NCBI RefSeq assembly: GCF_903944925.1
Contig: NZ_CAJATU010000110.1
Location: 111,882-175,881 of the forward strand
Direction: 5' to 3'
Length of the DNA stretch: 64,000 bases
Source of the DNA: an uncultured Rhodopila sp.
GTDB lineage: Bacteria; Pseudomonadota; Alphaproteobacteria; Acetobacterales; Acetobacteraceae
This document shows positions 33,860 through 43,336 of the stretch, in pieces; positions within the stretch are counted from its first letter, which is position 1, and every line of letters begins with the position of its first letter. Below the pieces are notes generated by a model. That model ran no database searches and had not been told where the DNA came from. It saw only the letters and a program-made list of their open reading frames with translations. The position numbers and the translations under genes are program-made.

Positions 33860-34607
33860 CCTGCATCGCCGCACCCTGCTCGGCATCGGCACCCTTCTGC
33901 TCGGTGGCTGCGATCGGCTGGCCGAGGACCCAGCGGTGCAGCGCGTATTGGCAAGCGCCGAGGGCCTGACGCGGCGGGTGCAACGCCTGCTCGGGGGCGC
34001 CAGCGTGCTGGCGCCGGAGTATACCGAGGCCGATGTCTCGCCCGTGTTCAAGGCCAACGGCACGCTCGATCCGGATGATGACGACTATCAGGACATGGCG
34101 GCAAAGCATTTCACCGACTGGCGGCTGGAAGTCGTCGGCCTGGTCGAACGGCCGCTGCGCTTGTCGCTGGACGATCTGCGCGCCATGCCGCCGCGCACCC
34201 AGATCACGCGGCACGATTGCGTCGAAGGCTGGAGCTGTATCGGCAAGTGGAAAGGCGCCGTCCTGGGCGACGTGCTGCGCCAAGCCGAACCGCGGGCCGG
34301 TGCCCGGTATGTGGTGTTTCGTTGCGCGGATCCCATGGATAACGGCAATCCCGACAGCCGGTATTACGAGAGTATCGGGATGGACGAGGCGTTTCACCCG
34401 CAGACCATCCTCGCCTATGACATGAACGATGGTCCGCTGCCGGTAGCGCACGGCGCGCCGCTTCGGGTGCGGGTCGAGCGGCAGCTTGGCTACAAGATGG
34501 CGAAATACCTCATGCGGATTGAACTGGTGGACAGTTTCGCCGATATCGGCAGCGGTAACGGCGGCTACTGGGAAGATCAGGGTTACGCCTGGTATGCAGG
34601 GATTTAG
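33846..34607 (+). CDS. Sulfite-oxidase-fold molybdopterin oxidoreductase
   Basis: A 253-residue protein of the oxidoreductase molybdopterin-binding family (as in MsrP/YedY and sulfite oxidase). The N-terminus has a short lipoprotein-like signal (LLGIGTLLLGGC, Cys22). The catalytic part begins around residue 90. TRHDCVEGWSCIGKWKG provides Cys125, the expected molybdenum ligand, and GAPLRVRVERQLGYKMAKYL is the conserved cofactor-binding end. It is shorter than MsrP and lacks a twin-arginine motif beyond RR at residues 8-9. With the cytochrome b561 gene it forms a periplasmic electron-transfer pair; the substrate cannot be read from sequence. Confidence 0.88.
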   Translation: MPPNDLHRRTLLGIGTLLLGGCDRLAEDPAVQRVLASAEGLTRRVQRLLGGASVLAPEYTEADVSPVFKANGTLDPDDDDYQDMAAKHFTDWRLEVVGLVERPLRLSLDDLRAMPPRTQITRHDCVEGWSCIGKWKGAVLGDVLRQAEPRAGARYVVFRCADPMDNGNPDSRYYESIGMDEAFHPQTILAYDMNDGPLPVAHGAPLRVRVERQLGYKMAKYLMRIELVDSFADIGSGNGGYWEDQGYAWYAGI

Positions 34608-34645
34608 CGCGCTGGCTCGCCGGTGATTGTGACAGGAGAACGCGC

Positions 34646-35872
34646 GTGACTGCCGAAGCAACATCCATCAGGAACTGGCAGCCGCGGCCGGACTTCGTCG
34701 CCCGCGTAATCCGGGCTTATCGGCTTGCCATCGAATCGTACCGCGGCCAGTCCGTCCCGCGCTGGTTTTCGTTCGGCCCGGAAGCCGCCGATATTCATGC
34801 GGCATTACTTGCCGGCAGCGAACGTGCCCGGGCGATGATTGCCGATCCCGGCAGTTCTTATCTGTTCTACGGAATGGATAATCTGTTCCGGGACCACGTC
34901 GCGCTGGCCTCGGAGTCCGGCGAAGCCCAGTCCGGCCGAAGCAGTATCGGCCTCGAGACGCTGCAGCGGCTGGCCGCGGAGGTGTGCGGTTCCGCTCCCG
35001 CGGATCCGGAGGCGCTCATCGCCTGCCTGGACGATTCATTGGGCATTCGCGTCGATTTCCCGAATCCGTTTGCCGGAGAGGCGGGGCTGCGCACATCCCG
35101 CGGGATTATCAGCTACCGCGCACCGCAGGCCGTGTATCAAGCCTGGCGATTGCTGGAGGTCTGCAAACGTGCCGGCGGCACGAAAGTGCTCGAAATCGGC
35201 GCCGGCATGGGACGCACCGTCTATTACGCAAACCGGCTGGGCCTCAAGGACTATACCGTTGTCGATCTGCCGGCGACGCTGGTTGGCGCGTCCTGTTTCC
35301 TCGCGGCGGTGCTCGGCGAGGATGCGATCTGGATGCTCGGCGACCTGCCGGAGGCACAGGCCGGGCGGGTCCGGCTGGTCCCGCCGACATGGCTGAACGC
35401 CTGTCCTGAGCGGTTTGATGTCGCACTGAACGTCGATTCGTTTACCGAACTGCGCCGCGAAGACGCCGAGCGTTACTTCTTCGACCTGCACCGGCGAAGC
35501 AGCGCCCTGCTGTCGATCAATCATGAAAACAACTGGTTCCGGGTGAGCGACATGCCGCGGACGCTGGGTATCGGCGTGCCTACGACGCGTTCGCCGTGCG
35601 CGATGCGGCATGGATACTTCGACGAAGTGTTTTTGTTCTCGTCCGGCAAGACGAAACGCAGCGCCGGACCCTTGCTTCGACTGCGCTGGCTGGCGCTTCG
35701 GCCCCTTTCCCTCGCCCGGGAGATGCGGTGGCAGCGAGCGCTGGCAAAACTCGGCCCGTTCCTTGGTGCGCCACCGGATCGATCCGATCTGCGTCAGGAC
35801 GCCTTGAAGAGCAAACCCGGGCGCCCCGAATTGGAAGGTGCGCCGCATCATACCAACCGCCGGAGGGCTTGA
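34646..35872 (+). CDS. Putative sugar O-methyltransferase
   Basis: A 408-residue protein resembling the putative sugar O-methyltransferase family. A Rossmann-fold core lies around residues 180-290: KVLEIGAGMGRTVYYANRLG is the SAM-binding glycine loop, followed by YTVVDLPATL and FDVALNVDSFTEL. The N-terminal 170 residues form a helical region typical of the family. It has no signal peptide. Start GTG with AGGAGAA eight bases upstream. The acceptor is unknown; no polysaccharide genes are adjacent. Another methyltransferase role is possible. Confidence 0.7.
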   Translation: MTAEATSIRNWQPRPDFVARVIRAYRLAIESYRGQSVPRWFSFGPEAADIHAALLAGSERARAMIADPGSSYLFYGMDNLFRDHVALASESGEAQSGRSSIGLETLQRLAAEVCGSAPADPEALIACLDDSLGIRVDFPNPFAGEAGLRTSRGIISYRAPQAVYQAWRLLEVCKRAGGTKVLEIGAGMGRTVYYANRLGLKDYTVVDLPATLVGASCFLAAVLGEDAIWMLGDLPEAQAGRVRLVPPTWLNACPERFDVALNVDSFTELRREDAERYFFDLHRRSSALLSINHENNWFRVSDMPRTLGIGVPTTRSPCAMRHGYFDEVFLFSSGKTKRSAGPLLRLRWLALRPLSLAREMRWQRALAKLGPFLGAPPDRSDLRQDALKSKPGRPELEGAPHHTNRRRA

Positions 35873-35891
35873 CCCGCAGGCAGCGCTGCCA

Positions 35892-37616
35892 TCAACCCGT
35901 CGACACTGCTGAAAAGCCCGCGGACAGATCCCTGCCTCGGTCCTTCAGGTAGGGAAAATACTCGCGATCCGCCCCGAGAACATGCTTGGCCACCAACTCT
36001 TCGGCCAGAAACTGAAACAGCACGCCGCCGCCGAGCGGTCCGGCACCAATCAGCGTGGCCGCGCGTTCGAGCAGTTCGCGATGAACAGCAGCATGTTGCT
36101 TTAAATCCGGAAAGCCGGCTGCTTCCAGCACGGCTTCCTCGTTCCTGAAATGCTGCTCCACCCGGCGAACCAGGGTGTCCATCATGTCGGCTACGTGCGC
36201 CTCCTCGCGTTCGGACAAAACGGCGGCGAGAAGCTCCGCGGCATGATCGAACAAGGCACGGTGTTCATCGTCGATCAGTGCATGACCGCACTCGTAGGCC
36301 GGCCGCCATGTGAGCTGCACGAACTCCTTGGAAACAGAACGAACCGCAGCGGCGGGCGGCGGCAATAATGGGGCAATCCGCGTCCGGTTCCTCCCGGCAT
36401 TCTTGGCGCGATAGAGTGCTTCGTCGGCAGCCCGCAGCAAGATCGATTCGTCCATCCCGACGCCCGGCATCACGGTGGCCACACCGGCACTGACCGTTAC
36501 TTTTCCTATCGGCGACTGTGCATGCACGATGCTGAGCGACTCGATCGACGAACGTAGCGCCTCCGCCAGCCTAAAGGCGCCGGCGGCATCGAGGCCGGGC
36601 AAGATCAAGGTGAATTCTTCGCCGCCATACCGGGCTGCGAGGTCCGTGGCGCGCTGCGCGCCGGCCAGAAGGACGCGCGCGATGCCGACGAGGCAATCGT
36701 CTCCCGCCTGATGGCCGTAATGATCATTGTAACTTTTGAACCAGTCGACGTCCAACATGATCAAGGTCAATGGCAAATGGCTGCGACCGCATCGCGCCCA
36801 TTCAAGCGCGAATATTGCGTCGAACTGCCGCCGATTGGCCAGACCCGTCAGGCCGTCGGTGGTTGACAAAGCGATCAATCGGCTGTTGGCATCCTCCAGC
36901 GCCAGAGTGTGCCGCCTGACCTCTTCGGACAAGGATCCGGCATAGGCGCTGAAGATAAACAGCAGCAACCACCCGCAAATACAGATCATGGCAATACTGC
37001 TGATCCAGGCTGTCGGGCTGACCAGATAATAAGCCACATCGAACGGTGGAAGGTGCGATGTCAGAACGCTATGCATGGCAATCAATGCTATGCCCACGGT
37101 CATGGCAATGGAGACGGCGACGGTGACGGGCCGGCCGAAGAAAATCCATACCAGGGAAGGGACGATCGCCAGGAAACAAATCGCCCCCGGGGAGAGCAGT
37201 CCCCGGATGAAAAGCACGAAAAGCGATCCAATGGTAACCGAGGCGATCAGACTGACCGCCTTCGTGCGAAAGCCTAGCCGGTTCTTGTTGATGGCGATAA
37301 TATACATGATGATGCAAATGAATATTGTTGATGCACCATCCCGAAAGCCTGTCAAAGTAGAACGATAGGCCGCTATAGCGAGCGTCGCCGGAGCGGCGAT
37401 TCGCAGCGAATCCATGACCCCATCGACGATTTTAGCACGAACGAGGTGCAGATCCTGGTCAACCGGCGAAATGCGGGTTGCCCCGGCCGTCAGAAAATGC
37501 TTCGCCCACGCCTGCAAACGGGCAATAAGCCGCGGCGTGCGGCCGGCATCATTCGCCACGGTCTCGATCCGCGCACCGTGCCGGACTTGGCTCGCCCGGG
37601 TATCGGGCAGGGACAA
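35892..37616 (-). CDS. Membrane GGDEF protein with C-terminal bacteriohemerythrin
   Basis: A protein of up to 574 residues. About six membrane helices (residues ~70-230, e.g. LLSPGAICFLAIVPSLVWIF) precede a GGDEF diguanylate cyclase domain: DGLTGLANRRQFD, LDVDWFKSYND and an intact active site RYGGEEF. Residues ~435-560 are a bacteriohemerythrin: GHALIDDEHRALFDHAAELL, HFRNEEAVLEAAGF, HAAVHRELL and a final KHVLGADREYFPYL, giving the His/Glu/Asp set for a non-heme di-iron oxygen site. Diguanylate cyclase activity tuned by oxygen or redox state at the di-iron centre is inferred. The start is uncertain: TTG at 37616 or GTG at 37559, neither with a clear ribosome-binding site. Confidence 0.88.
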   Translation of the reverse strand: MSLPDTRASQVRHGARIETVANDAGRTPRLIARLQAWAKHFLTAGATRISPVDQDLHLVRAKIVDGVMDSLRIAAPATLAIAAYRSTLTGFRDGASTIFICIIMYIIAINKNRLGFRTKAVSLIASVTIGSLFVLFIRGLLSPGAICFLAIVPSLVWIFFGRPVTVAVSIAMTVGIALIAMHSVLTSHLPPFDVAYYLVSPTAWISSIAMICICGWLLLFIFSAYAGSLSEEVRRHTLALEDANSRLIALSTTDGLTGLANRRQFDAIFALEWARCGRSHLPLTLIMLDVDWFKSYNDHYGHQAGDDCLVGIARVLLAGAQRATDLAARYGGEEFTLILPGLDAAGAFRLAEALRSSIESLSIVHAQSPIGKVTVSAGVATVMPGVGMDESILLRAADEALYRAKNAGRNRTRIAPLLPPPAAAVRSVSKEFVQLTWRPAYECGHALIDDEHRALFDHAAELLAAVLSEREEAHVADMMDTLVRRVEQHFRNEEAVLEAAGFPDLKQHAAVHRELLERAATLIGAGPLGGGVLFQFLAEELVAKHVLGADREYFPYLKDRGRDLSAGFSAVSTG

Positions 37617-37663
37617 CGATGACGCCGCCCGCGGCCCGGGCCTTGGGAAGCGTCATGCCATTC

Positions 37664-38878
37664 CTATGCCTTCAGTATCTTCGCCACCTTGTTCTGGCGC
37701 AGCCGATACGCATCCGGCATCGACTTGCCGAGCAGCGGGCGCAGATACAGCCGGTAGGCGTCGGTTACGTCCGTGCCGCTCGCCGACAGGAACTCGTCCG
37801 GCATGGTGCGGGTCTTGCCGGCCACGGCTTCCAGCGGCACCAGCTTGTAATCGACCGAGTAATACCCCGTCCGCTCGATCACGACCGAGCCGCTGTGCTC
37901 GCCCCACATCGCGTATTGCACCGCTTTCTCACCGACTTCCCGCGCTTCGCGCTGATCGACGTCGGAGACGCAGCCGATGAACGACCGTTGCAGATAGCCG
38001 AAGGTGTCGCCGCGCACACGGCTCATGCCAAGTTTCTCCTTGACCTGGTCGCACAGCAGCCCGGCCAGCTCGCCGGTGCCGGACAACTGCAGATTCCCGT
38101 GCGCGTCGCGCTCCACCTTCTTTGCCAACTGCGTAATGATCGGCGTCCCGGACTCGTCGTGCACACCCTCCGACACCGCAACGACACAGCGCCCGTACTT
38201 GTCGACCGCTTGCCGCACATCGGCCAGGAAGCTGTCGATCTTGAAGACGCGTTCCGGCACGTAGATCATATGCGGCCCGTCATCCGGGAACTTCTTGCCG
38301 AGTGCCGAGGCGGCGGTCAGGAATCCCGCGTGGCGGCCCATCACCACGCCGATATAGACGCCGGGCAGCGACCGATTATCCAGGTTGGCGCCGAGGAACG
38401 ACTGCACCACGAACCGCGCGGCCGAGGGGAAGCCCGGCGTATGGTCGTTCAGCACCACGTCGTTGTCGATCGTCTTGGGGATATGGATGCAGCGGATCGG
38501 GTGGTTGGCCTTGGCCGCTTCCTCCGCGACGATGCGCACGGTGTCGGAGGAATCGTTGCCGCCGATATAAAAGAAATAGCGGATTTCGTGCGCCTTCAGG
38601 ACCTCGAAGATCTCGTGGCAGTATTTGCGGTCCGGCTTGTCGCGGGTCGAGCCCAGCGCGGATGATGGCGTATCGCCAACCATCTCCAGGTTATGGGTGG
38701 TTTCCTGGGTGAGATCGACGAGTTCCTCATCGACAATCCCGCGCACGCCATGCAACGCGCCGTACACCAGGCTGACGTTGCGGAATTTTCGCGCCTCCAG
38801 CACGGCCCCGACGAGCGACTGGTTGATGACGGCGGTCGGGCCGCCACCCTGGGCGACGAGGACTTTTCCTTGCAGCAC
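37664..38878 (-). CDS. pfp: PPi-dependent 6-phosphofructokinase
   Basis: A 404-residue cytoplasmic enzyme that reversibly phosphorylates fructose 6-phosphate, using pyrophosphate as the expected donor. Signatures: AQGGGPTAVINQSLVG at the N-terminus, FYIGGNDSSDT, HIPKTIDNDV (the lysine of the PKTIDND motif and the preceding Gly-Asn-Asp are typical of PPi enzymes rather than ATP enzymes), VVMGRHAGFLTAASALG and RGDTFGYLQRSF. Start GTG preceded by GGAG. Alphaproteobacteria often use this enzyme in place of PfkA. It stands alone on the minus strand just before cobC. Confidence 0.92.
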   Translation of the reverse strand: MLQGKVLVAQGGGPTAVINQSLVGAVLEARKFRNVSLVYGALHGVRGIVDEELVDLTQETTHNLEMVGDTPSSALGSTRDKPDRKYCHEIFEVLKAHEIRYFFYIGGNDSSDTVRIVAEEAAKANHPIRCIHIPKTIDNDVVLNDHTPGFPSAARFVVQSFLGANLDNRSLPGVYIGVVMGRHAGFLTAASALGKKFPDDGPHMIYVPERVFKIDSFLADVRQAVDKYGRCVVAVSEGVHDESGTPIITQLAKKVERDAHGNLQLSGTGELAGLLCDQVKEKLGMSRVRGDTFGYLQRSFIGCVSDVDQREAREVGEKAVQYAMWGEHSGSVVIERTGYYSVDYKLVPLEAVAGKTRTMPDEFLSASGTDVTDAYRLYLRPLLGKSMPDAYRLRQNKVAKILKA

Positions 38879-38952
38879 AGCTTTCTACTCCGCTGATGAG
38901 GCAACGGACTATCGGCTTTCTCCCCCGGATGCGCAAGGATCGGATGTGGGCA

Positions 38953-40026
38953 TCAGGGCACCGGGACCGCGGATCGCGCCGGCGACGGATTGCGACTCCC
39001 GGCTGCATGATCGCGCAGTGCCGTCCGCAGCCTCTCCCACTCCGCCGCTGCCCCGGGAATCCCGAACCGCAGCCAGTCGGGCCGGGCCTGGAAGGGCCGC
39101 GTCAGGATGCCCGCGCGGCAGAGATGTCCGAACACCTCACCCGCCCCGCTCCGCCGCCCCAGGCGGAACAACGGCGTTCCGCCAACAACGTCGAACCCCG
39201 CCGCCAGCAGCAGCGCATCCAGCCGCCCAGCCTCGTGGTGCAAGCGGGTAGCGGTTTCGGCACGCCAGGTTTCGTCCGCCAGGGCGCGCCGGCCGATATC
39301 GATCGCCGGGCCGGACACCGCCCAGGGTCCCATGGCCTGACGCAACCGCTCGCAGTCCTCTGGCGAACCGGCGGCGAAGCCGAGGCGAACCCCGGCCAGC
39401 CCATACGCCTTGCCGAATGAACGGAGCACGATCGCGCCCGCCGCCGGCAAATGCGGCACCAGGCTGTCCTGCCGCCCGATCAGGTCCATGAACGCCTCAT
39501 CGACGACCAGCCTCCCGCCGCGGCGGGCCAAACAACTCGCAACCGCCGCCAGGTCTTCCGGCGAGACCATTCTGCCGTCCGGGTTATTCGGATTGACGAC
39601 AATGCCGATATCGAACGCGGCCAGATCGGGGAGGGCTGTCACGGTGCTGATCGCCGCCCCCGCCTCCCGCCAGCACGTCGCATGCTCCTGGTAGGTGAAG
39701 CCCAGGACGCCGACGCGCCGGGCGGGAAACAGCCGCGGCAGCCACTGGATCAGCGCCTGTGTCCCCGGCGCGGCAACAATCCCGGCATCCGGCCGTGCGC
39801 CATAGACTACCCGCGCAGCCGCCTCCAGCGCAGCGAGGTCCGCCGCCTCCGGCAGCCGCGACCAGGCGGAGGGCTCTGTGGTGCCGACGGGATACGGCAC
39901 CGGGTTGATCCCGGTGGACAGGTCGATCCAGGGTTCCGGCGCATCGGGGTACAGCGTCCGGGCGGCATTGATGTTGCCGCCGTGATACCGTAGCTCGCCC
40001 GCTCCCTTCGAACCCTGCGATTGCAT
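38953..40026 (-). CDS. cobC: Threonine-phosphate decarboxylase (CobC)
   Basis: A 357-residue PLP enzyme of aminotransferase fold I, making (R)-1-amino-2-propanol phosphate for the cobalamin nucleotide loop. Seen: ELRYHGGNINAARTLYPDAP and WIDLSTGINPVPYP at the start, VVNPNNPDGRMV, LVVDEAFMDL, and LRSFGKAYGLAGVRLGF with the PLP lysine. ATG at 40026 shares two bases with the start codon of cobD on the other strand (CATG). Its ribosome-binding site (AGAGGG) therefore lies inside cobD. The name follows the Pseudomonas/Rhizobium scheme; the Salmonella name is CobD. Confidence 0.9.
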   Translation of the reverse strand: MQSQGSKGAGELRYHGGNINAARTLYPDAPEPWIDLSTGINPVPYPVGTTEPSAWSRLPEAADLAALEAAARVVYGARPDAGIVAAPGTQALIQWLPRLFPARRVGVLGFTYQEHATCWREAGAAISTVTALPDLAAFDIGIVVNPNNPDGRMVSPEDLAAVASCLARRGGRLVVDEAFMDLIGRQDSLVPHLPAAGAIVLRSFGKAYGLAGVRLGFAAGSPEDCERLRQAMGPWAVSGPAIDIGRRALADETWRAETATRLHHEAGRLDALLLAAGFDVVGGTPLFRLGRRSGAGEVFGHLCRAGILTRPFQARPDWLRFGIPGAAAEWERLRTALRDHAAGSRNPSPARSAVPVP

Positions 40027-40975
40027 GCACCCTCTTTCCACCATCGAGCTGGCGTTGGCCGCCCTCATTCTTGAAGCGGTCATCGGCTACCCCGCGTTCG
40101 TCTACCGCGCGATCGGACACCCTGTCACCTGGATGGGCGCGCTGCTGACCTTCCTTGAATCGCGTCTCAACCGCCCGGATGCGCCCGGCAACCGGTTGCG
40201 CGGGCTTGCCACGATCATCATCCTGCTCGCCGCAACCGCCGCCGTCGCGTTCGCGGCCAATCGGCTGCTGCCGGGATTCATAGTGGTCCTGATCGCCACC
40301 AGCCTGCTGGCGCAACGCAGCCTGCACGACCACGTCCGGGCGGTCGCCGATGCGCTGCAAACCGGCGGTCTGGACGCCGGCCGCAACGCGGTTTCGATGA
40401 TCGTCGGCCGCAATCCTGCCAGCCTGGACGAAGCCGGCGTCGCCCGCGCCGCGATCGAGAGCCTGGCGGAGAACTTCTCCGACGGCATCGCCGCCCCGGC
40501 GTTCTGGCTCACCGTCGCCGGCTTGCCCGGAGCCGCCTGCTACAAGGCCGCCAACACCGCGGATTCCATGATCGGCCACCGAACGCCCCGATACGAAACC
40601 TTCGGCTGGGCCGCGGCCCGGCTGGACGACGTCATCAACCTTCCGGCGTCCCGCCTGTCCGCGGTGTTCATTGCGCTGGGCGCGATCGCGACCGGAGCCT
40701 CACCGCGCGGCGCGATCCGCGCGGTGCTGCGTGACGCAGGCAGCCACCGCTCGCCCAACGCCGGATGGCCGGAGGCCGCGATGGCGGGCGCGCTCGGCCT
40801 GAAACTCGCCGGCCCACGGGTCTACGGCGATACCCTTGTGGACGACGCCTTCATGGGCGACGGCCGCCGCGAAGCCACCGCCGCCGACATCGTCCGGGCG
40901 CTGCGTCTATACAAAGGCGCCTGCGCCGCGCAGGCGCTGATACTGCTGGCCCTGGTGCTTATCCGGCCAGGCTGA
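40025..40975 (+). CDS. cobD: Adenosylcobinamide-phosphate synthase (CobD/CbiB)
   Basis: A 316-residue inner-membrane protein that attaches aminopropanol (phosphate) to adenosylcobyric acid. Family marks: the N-terminal [20 protein letters not shown] with [45 protein letters not shown], and [19 protein letters not shown]. Four to five hydrophobic segments are visible. Divergent from cobC with overlapping start codons; the 3' end overlaps cobQ by 17 bases on the opposite strand. The partner reaction of cobC makes this a natural pair. Confidence 0.93.
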   Translation: MHPLSTIELALAALILEAVIGYPAFVYRAIGHPVTWMGALLTFLESRLNRPDAPGNRLRGLATIIILLAATAAVAFAANRLLPGFIVVLIATSLLAQRSLHDHVRAVADALQTGGLDAGRNAVSMIVGRNPASLDEAGVARAAIESLAENFSDGIAAPAFWLTVAGLPGAACYKAANTADSMIGHRTPRYETFGWAAARLDDVINLPASRLSAVFIALGAIATGASPRGAIRAVLRDAGSHRSPNAGWPEAAMAGALGLKLAGPRVYGDTLVDDAFMGDGRREATAADIVRALRLYKGACAAQALILLALVLIRPG

Positions 40976-42413
40976 GAAGCCCGTCCAGGTCGATGTCCCG
41001 CGCCAGATGATCGGCGAGCGCATCCAGCACCCGCTCGATGTCCGCCTCATAGGAGAAGCCGGCCGCCCGGGCGCCGAACCATGCTAAAAGCGCTGCCCGC
41101 TGGGCGTCGTCCCCGAACAGCCCGTGCACATAGGTCGCCCGGACCCGGCCATCCGCCGAGATCGCACCATCCATCCGTCCATCGGCGAACCGCAGCAGCG
41201 GATGCGCGCAATCCGGCCCTTCGGTGCGCCCGACATGCATCTCATAGCCACGGAACGGCGCTGCATCGGGAATTGAGACACCGGTTACTTCCGTCAGCGT
41301 CTTGTCGCTGGTCAGGACCGTCTGTACATCCAGCAGCCCCAGCCCATCCAAACTGCCGGGCGCACCCTCGATCCCCTCCGGATCCGCCACGACCCGCCCC
41401 AGCATCTGGTAGCCGCCGCACAGACCCAGCACGCGCCCGCCGCGGCGGACATGAGCGCGCAGGTCGATATCCCAACCGTTGCGGCGAAAATCCGCCAGGT
41501 CCGCAAGCGTCGCCTTGGATCCCGGCAGAATGACCAGCGCGGCCTCGCCCGGCAGCGCCTGCCCCGGCTCGATCATCATCACGCGCAGCGACGGCTCCGC
41601 CAGCAGCGGATCGAGATCGTCGAAATTGGCGATGTGCCCGAGGCGGGGCACGGCGACGACTGTCGTTCCCCCCGCCGCGACCCCCAGACGATCCAGCGCA
41701 ACGGCATCCTCCGCCGGCAGGCGGCGAGCGTAACGGAAATAGCGGATCAGACCGAGGCCGCGCCAGCCGGTATGCGCGCCGATCAGGTCCATCCCCGGCT
41801 GGAACAATGCCGGATCGCCGCGGAACTTGTTGACCAGGAAACCCGCGATCAACGCCGCATCGGCCGGATCGAGCACGGCCTTCGTCCCGACGATCTGCGC
41901 GATCACGCCGCCGCGGTCGATGTCGCCAACCAGGATCACCGGCAGTCCGGCCGCCCGGGCGAAACCCATGTTGGCGATGTCGTTGGTGCGCAGGTTGACC
42001 TCCGCCGCGCTGCCGGCGCCTTCCACCAGCACGATGTCAGCCTCGGCTTTCAGGCGCTGGAAACTGTCGAGGATCGCCGGCAGCAGCCCCGGCTTCATCG
42101 TCTGGAACTCCCGCGCCGTCGCGTTGCCGATGGCCTGGCCCAGGACAACGACCTGGGAGCCGACATCGCTCTGCGGCTTCAGCAGCACCGGGTTCATGTG
42201 GACCGATGCGGCCACCCGGGATGCCCGCGCCTGTAGCGCCTGGGCGCGGCCGATCTCCCCGCCGTCCGAGGTGACGGCGGCGTTGTTGGACATGTTCTGT
42301 GGTTTGAATGGCCGCACCCGCAGGCCGCGATTGGCGAAGGCTCGGCATAGCCCCGCCACCACCAGCGACTTGCCGACATCCGAGCCGGTGCCCTGGAACA
42401 TCAGGGCGCGCAT
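40959..42413 (-). CDS. cobQ: Cobyric acid synthase
   Basis: A 484-residue glutamine-dependent amidotransferase that amidates four side chains of adenosylcobyrinic acid a,c-diamide. The N-terminal ATP-binding domain starts [20 protein letters not shown] (P-loop) and continues [13 protein letters not shown]. The C-terminal class I glutaminase-like domain has [13 protein letters not shown] with the catalytic cysteine and YVHGLFGDD with the histidine. The ATG overlaps the cobO stop (TGATG), so the two form an operon. Confidence 0.95.
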   Translation of the reverse strand: MRALMFQGTGSDVGKSLVVAGLCRAFANRGLRVRPFKPQNMSNNAAVTSDGGEIGRAQALQARASRVAASVHMNPVLLKPQSDVGSQVVVLGQAIGNATAREFQTMKPGLLPAILDSFQRLKAEADIVLVEGAGSAAEVNLRTNDIANMGFARAAGLPVILVGDIDRGGVIAQIVGTKAVLDPADAALIAGFLVNKFRGDPALFQPGMDLIGAHTGWRGLGLIRYFRYARRLPAEDAVALDRLGVAAGGTTVVAVPRLGHIANFDDLDPLLAEPSLRVMMIEPGQALPGEAALVILPGSKATLADLADFRRNGWDIDLRAHVRRGGRVLGLCGGYQMLGRVVADPEGIEGAPGSLDGLGLLDVQTVLTSDKTLTEVTGVSIPDAAPFRGYEMHVGRTEGPDCAHPLLRFADGRMDGAISADGRVRATYVHGLFGDDAQRAALLAWFGARAAGFSYEADIERVLDALADHLARDIDLDGLLSLAG

Positions 42414-43027
42414 CAGAACTCGATCCCCGCCTGCGCCTTCACCCCGGCGGCGAAGTGGTGTTTCACGAGTCCCATCTCCGTCACCACATCGGCCGCCGCA
42501 ATAAGCTCGGGTTTCGCGTTGCGGCCGGTCACGATGATGTTGAGATCATCGCGGCGAGCCGCCAGCGCCTGAAGCACATCCGCCAGGGGCAGGTAGTCGT
42601 AGCGTAGCGCGATATTCAGTTCATCCAGCACCAGCAGTCGTATCGAGGGATCGTCCATCAGCTTGCGGGTCATCTCCCAGGCGCGGGTTGCCGCCGCGAT
42701 GTCGCGCTGGCGGTCCTGCGTGTCCCAGGTGAAGCCCTCGCCCATGGTGTGCCACTCCACCAGGTCCGGGAACCGCTCCAGCGCGGTGCGTTCGCCGGTA
42801 TGCCAGGCGCCCTTGATGAACTGCACGACGCCGACGCGCCAGCCATGCCCGAGCGCGCGCAGCACCAGGCCGAAAGCGGCTGTGGACTTGCCTTTACCGG
42901 GGCCGGTGGTGACCATCAGCAGCCCCTTGGTGGCGATGGTCTTCGAGGCGACCTCGGCGTCCTGCACCTGCTTGCGCTTCGCCATTTTCGCGGCGTGCCG
43001 GAGGTCGGCTTCATCGGCTTGGGTCAT
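42413..43027 (-). CDS. cobO: Cob(I)yrinic acid a,c-diamide adenosyltransferase
   Basis: A 204-residue enzyme of the CobO/BtuR family that adds the adenosyl group of ATP to reduced cobalt. Marks: [20 protein letters not shown] (P-loop), [31 protein letters not shown] and [20 protein letters not shown]. Full family length. First gene of the cobO-cobQ unit on the minus strand. ATG at 43027; the sequence immediately upstream gives no strong ribosome-binding site. Confidence 0.95.
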   Translation of the reverse strand: MTQADEADLRHAAKMAKRKQVQDAEVASKTIATKGLLMVTTGPGKGKSTAAFGLVLRALGHGWRVGVVQFIKGAWHTGERTALERFPDLVEWHTMGEGFTWDTQDRQRDIAAATRAWEMTRKLMDDPSIRLLVLDELNIALRYDYLPLADVLQALAARRDDLNIIVTGRNAKPELIAAADVVTEMGLVKHHFAAGVKAQAGIEF

Positions 43028-43336
43028 TCCGGTTTGTCCTCACTTAAATGCGTGTCGCGGATGGCGGCGTTCTTGGAAATCGGCACCGGTGCCGCATCGG
43101 AAGAACGCTTCGCGGCGGGTGCGGGGTCGCTTCCATAGCTGACACCGCACGGCCCGTCCAAGCTGCCCGCCCGCGGTTCGGCCGACGCATCCCGTCTCGT
43201 CGAGTCACGGTATGGTCATATTTGTGTCGCTGGATTGCGCGGCGCATGTGCTGGAAATAGTTTTTCAGTCTCACCGGTCCGGCCCGCCGGCCTTCATTCG
43301 CCGCTCTTCCGGTCATAACGTCCAGGGGTCAATCTC
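43028..43336. other. Divergent intergenic region, no gene seen
   Basis: The region separates cobO and the porin gene and must hold both promoters. I looked for a B12 box (GCCACTG on either strand) and found none here, so cobO-cobQ does not seem to have its own riboswitch. Confidence 0.5.
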
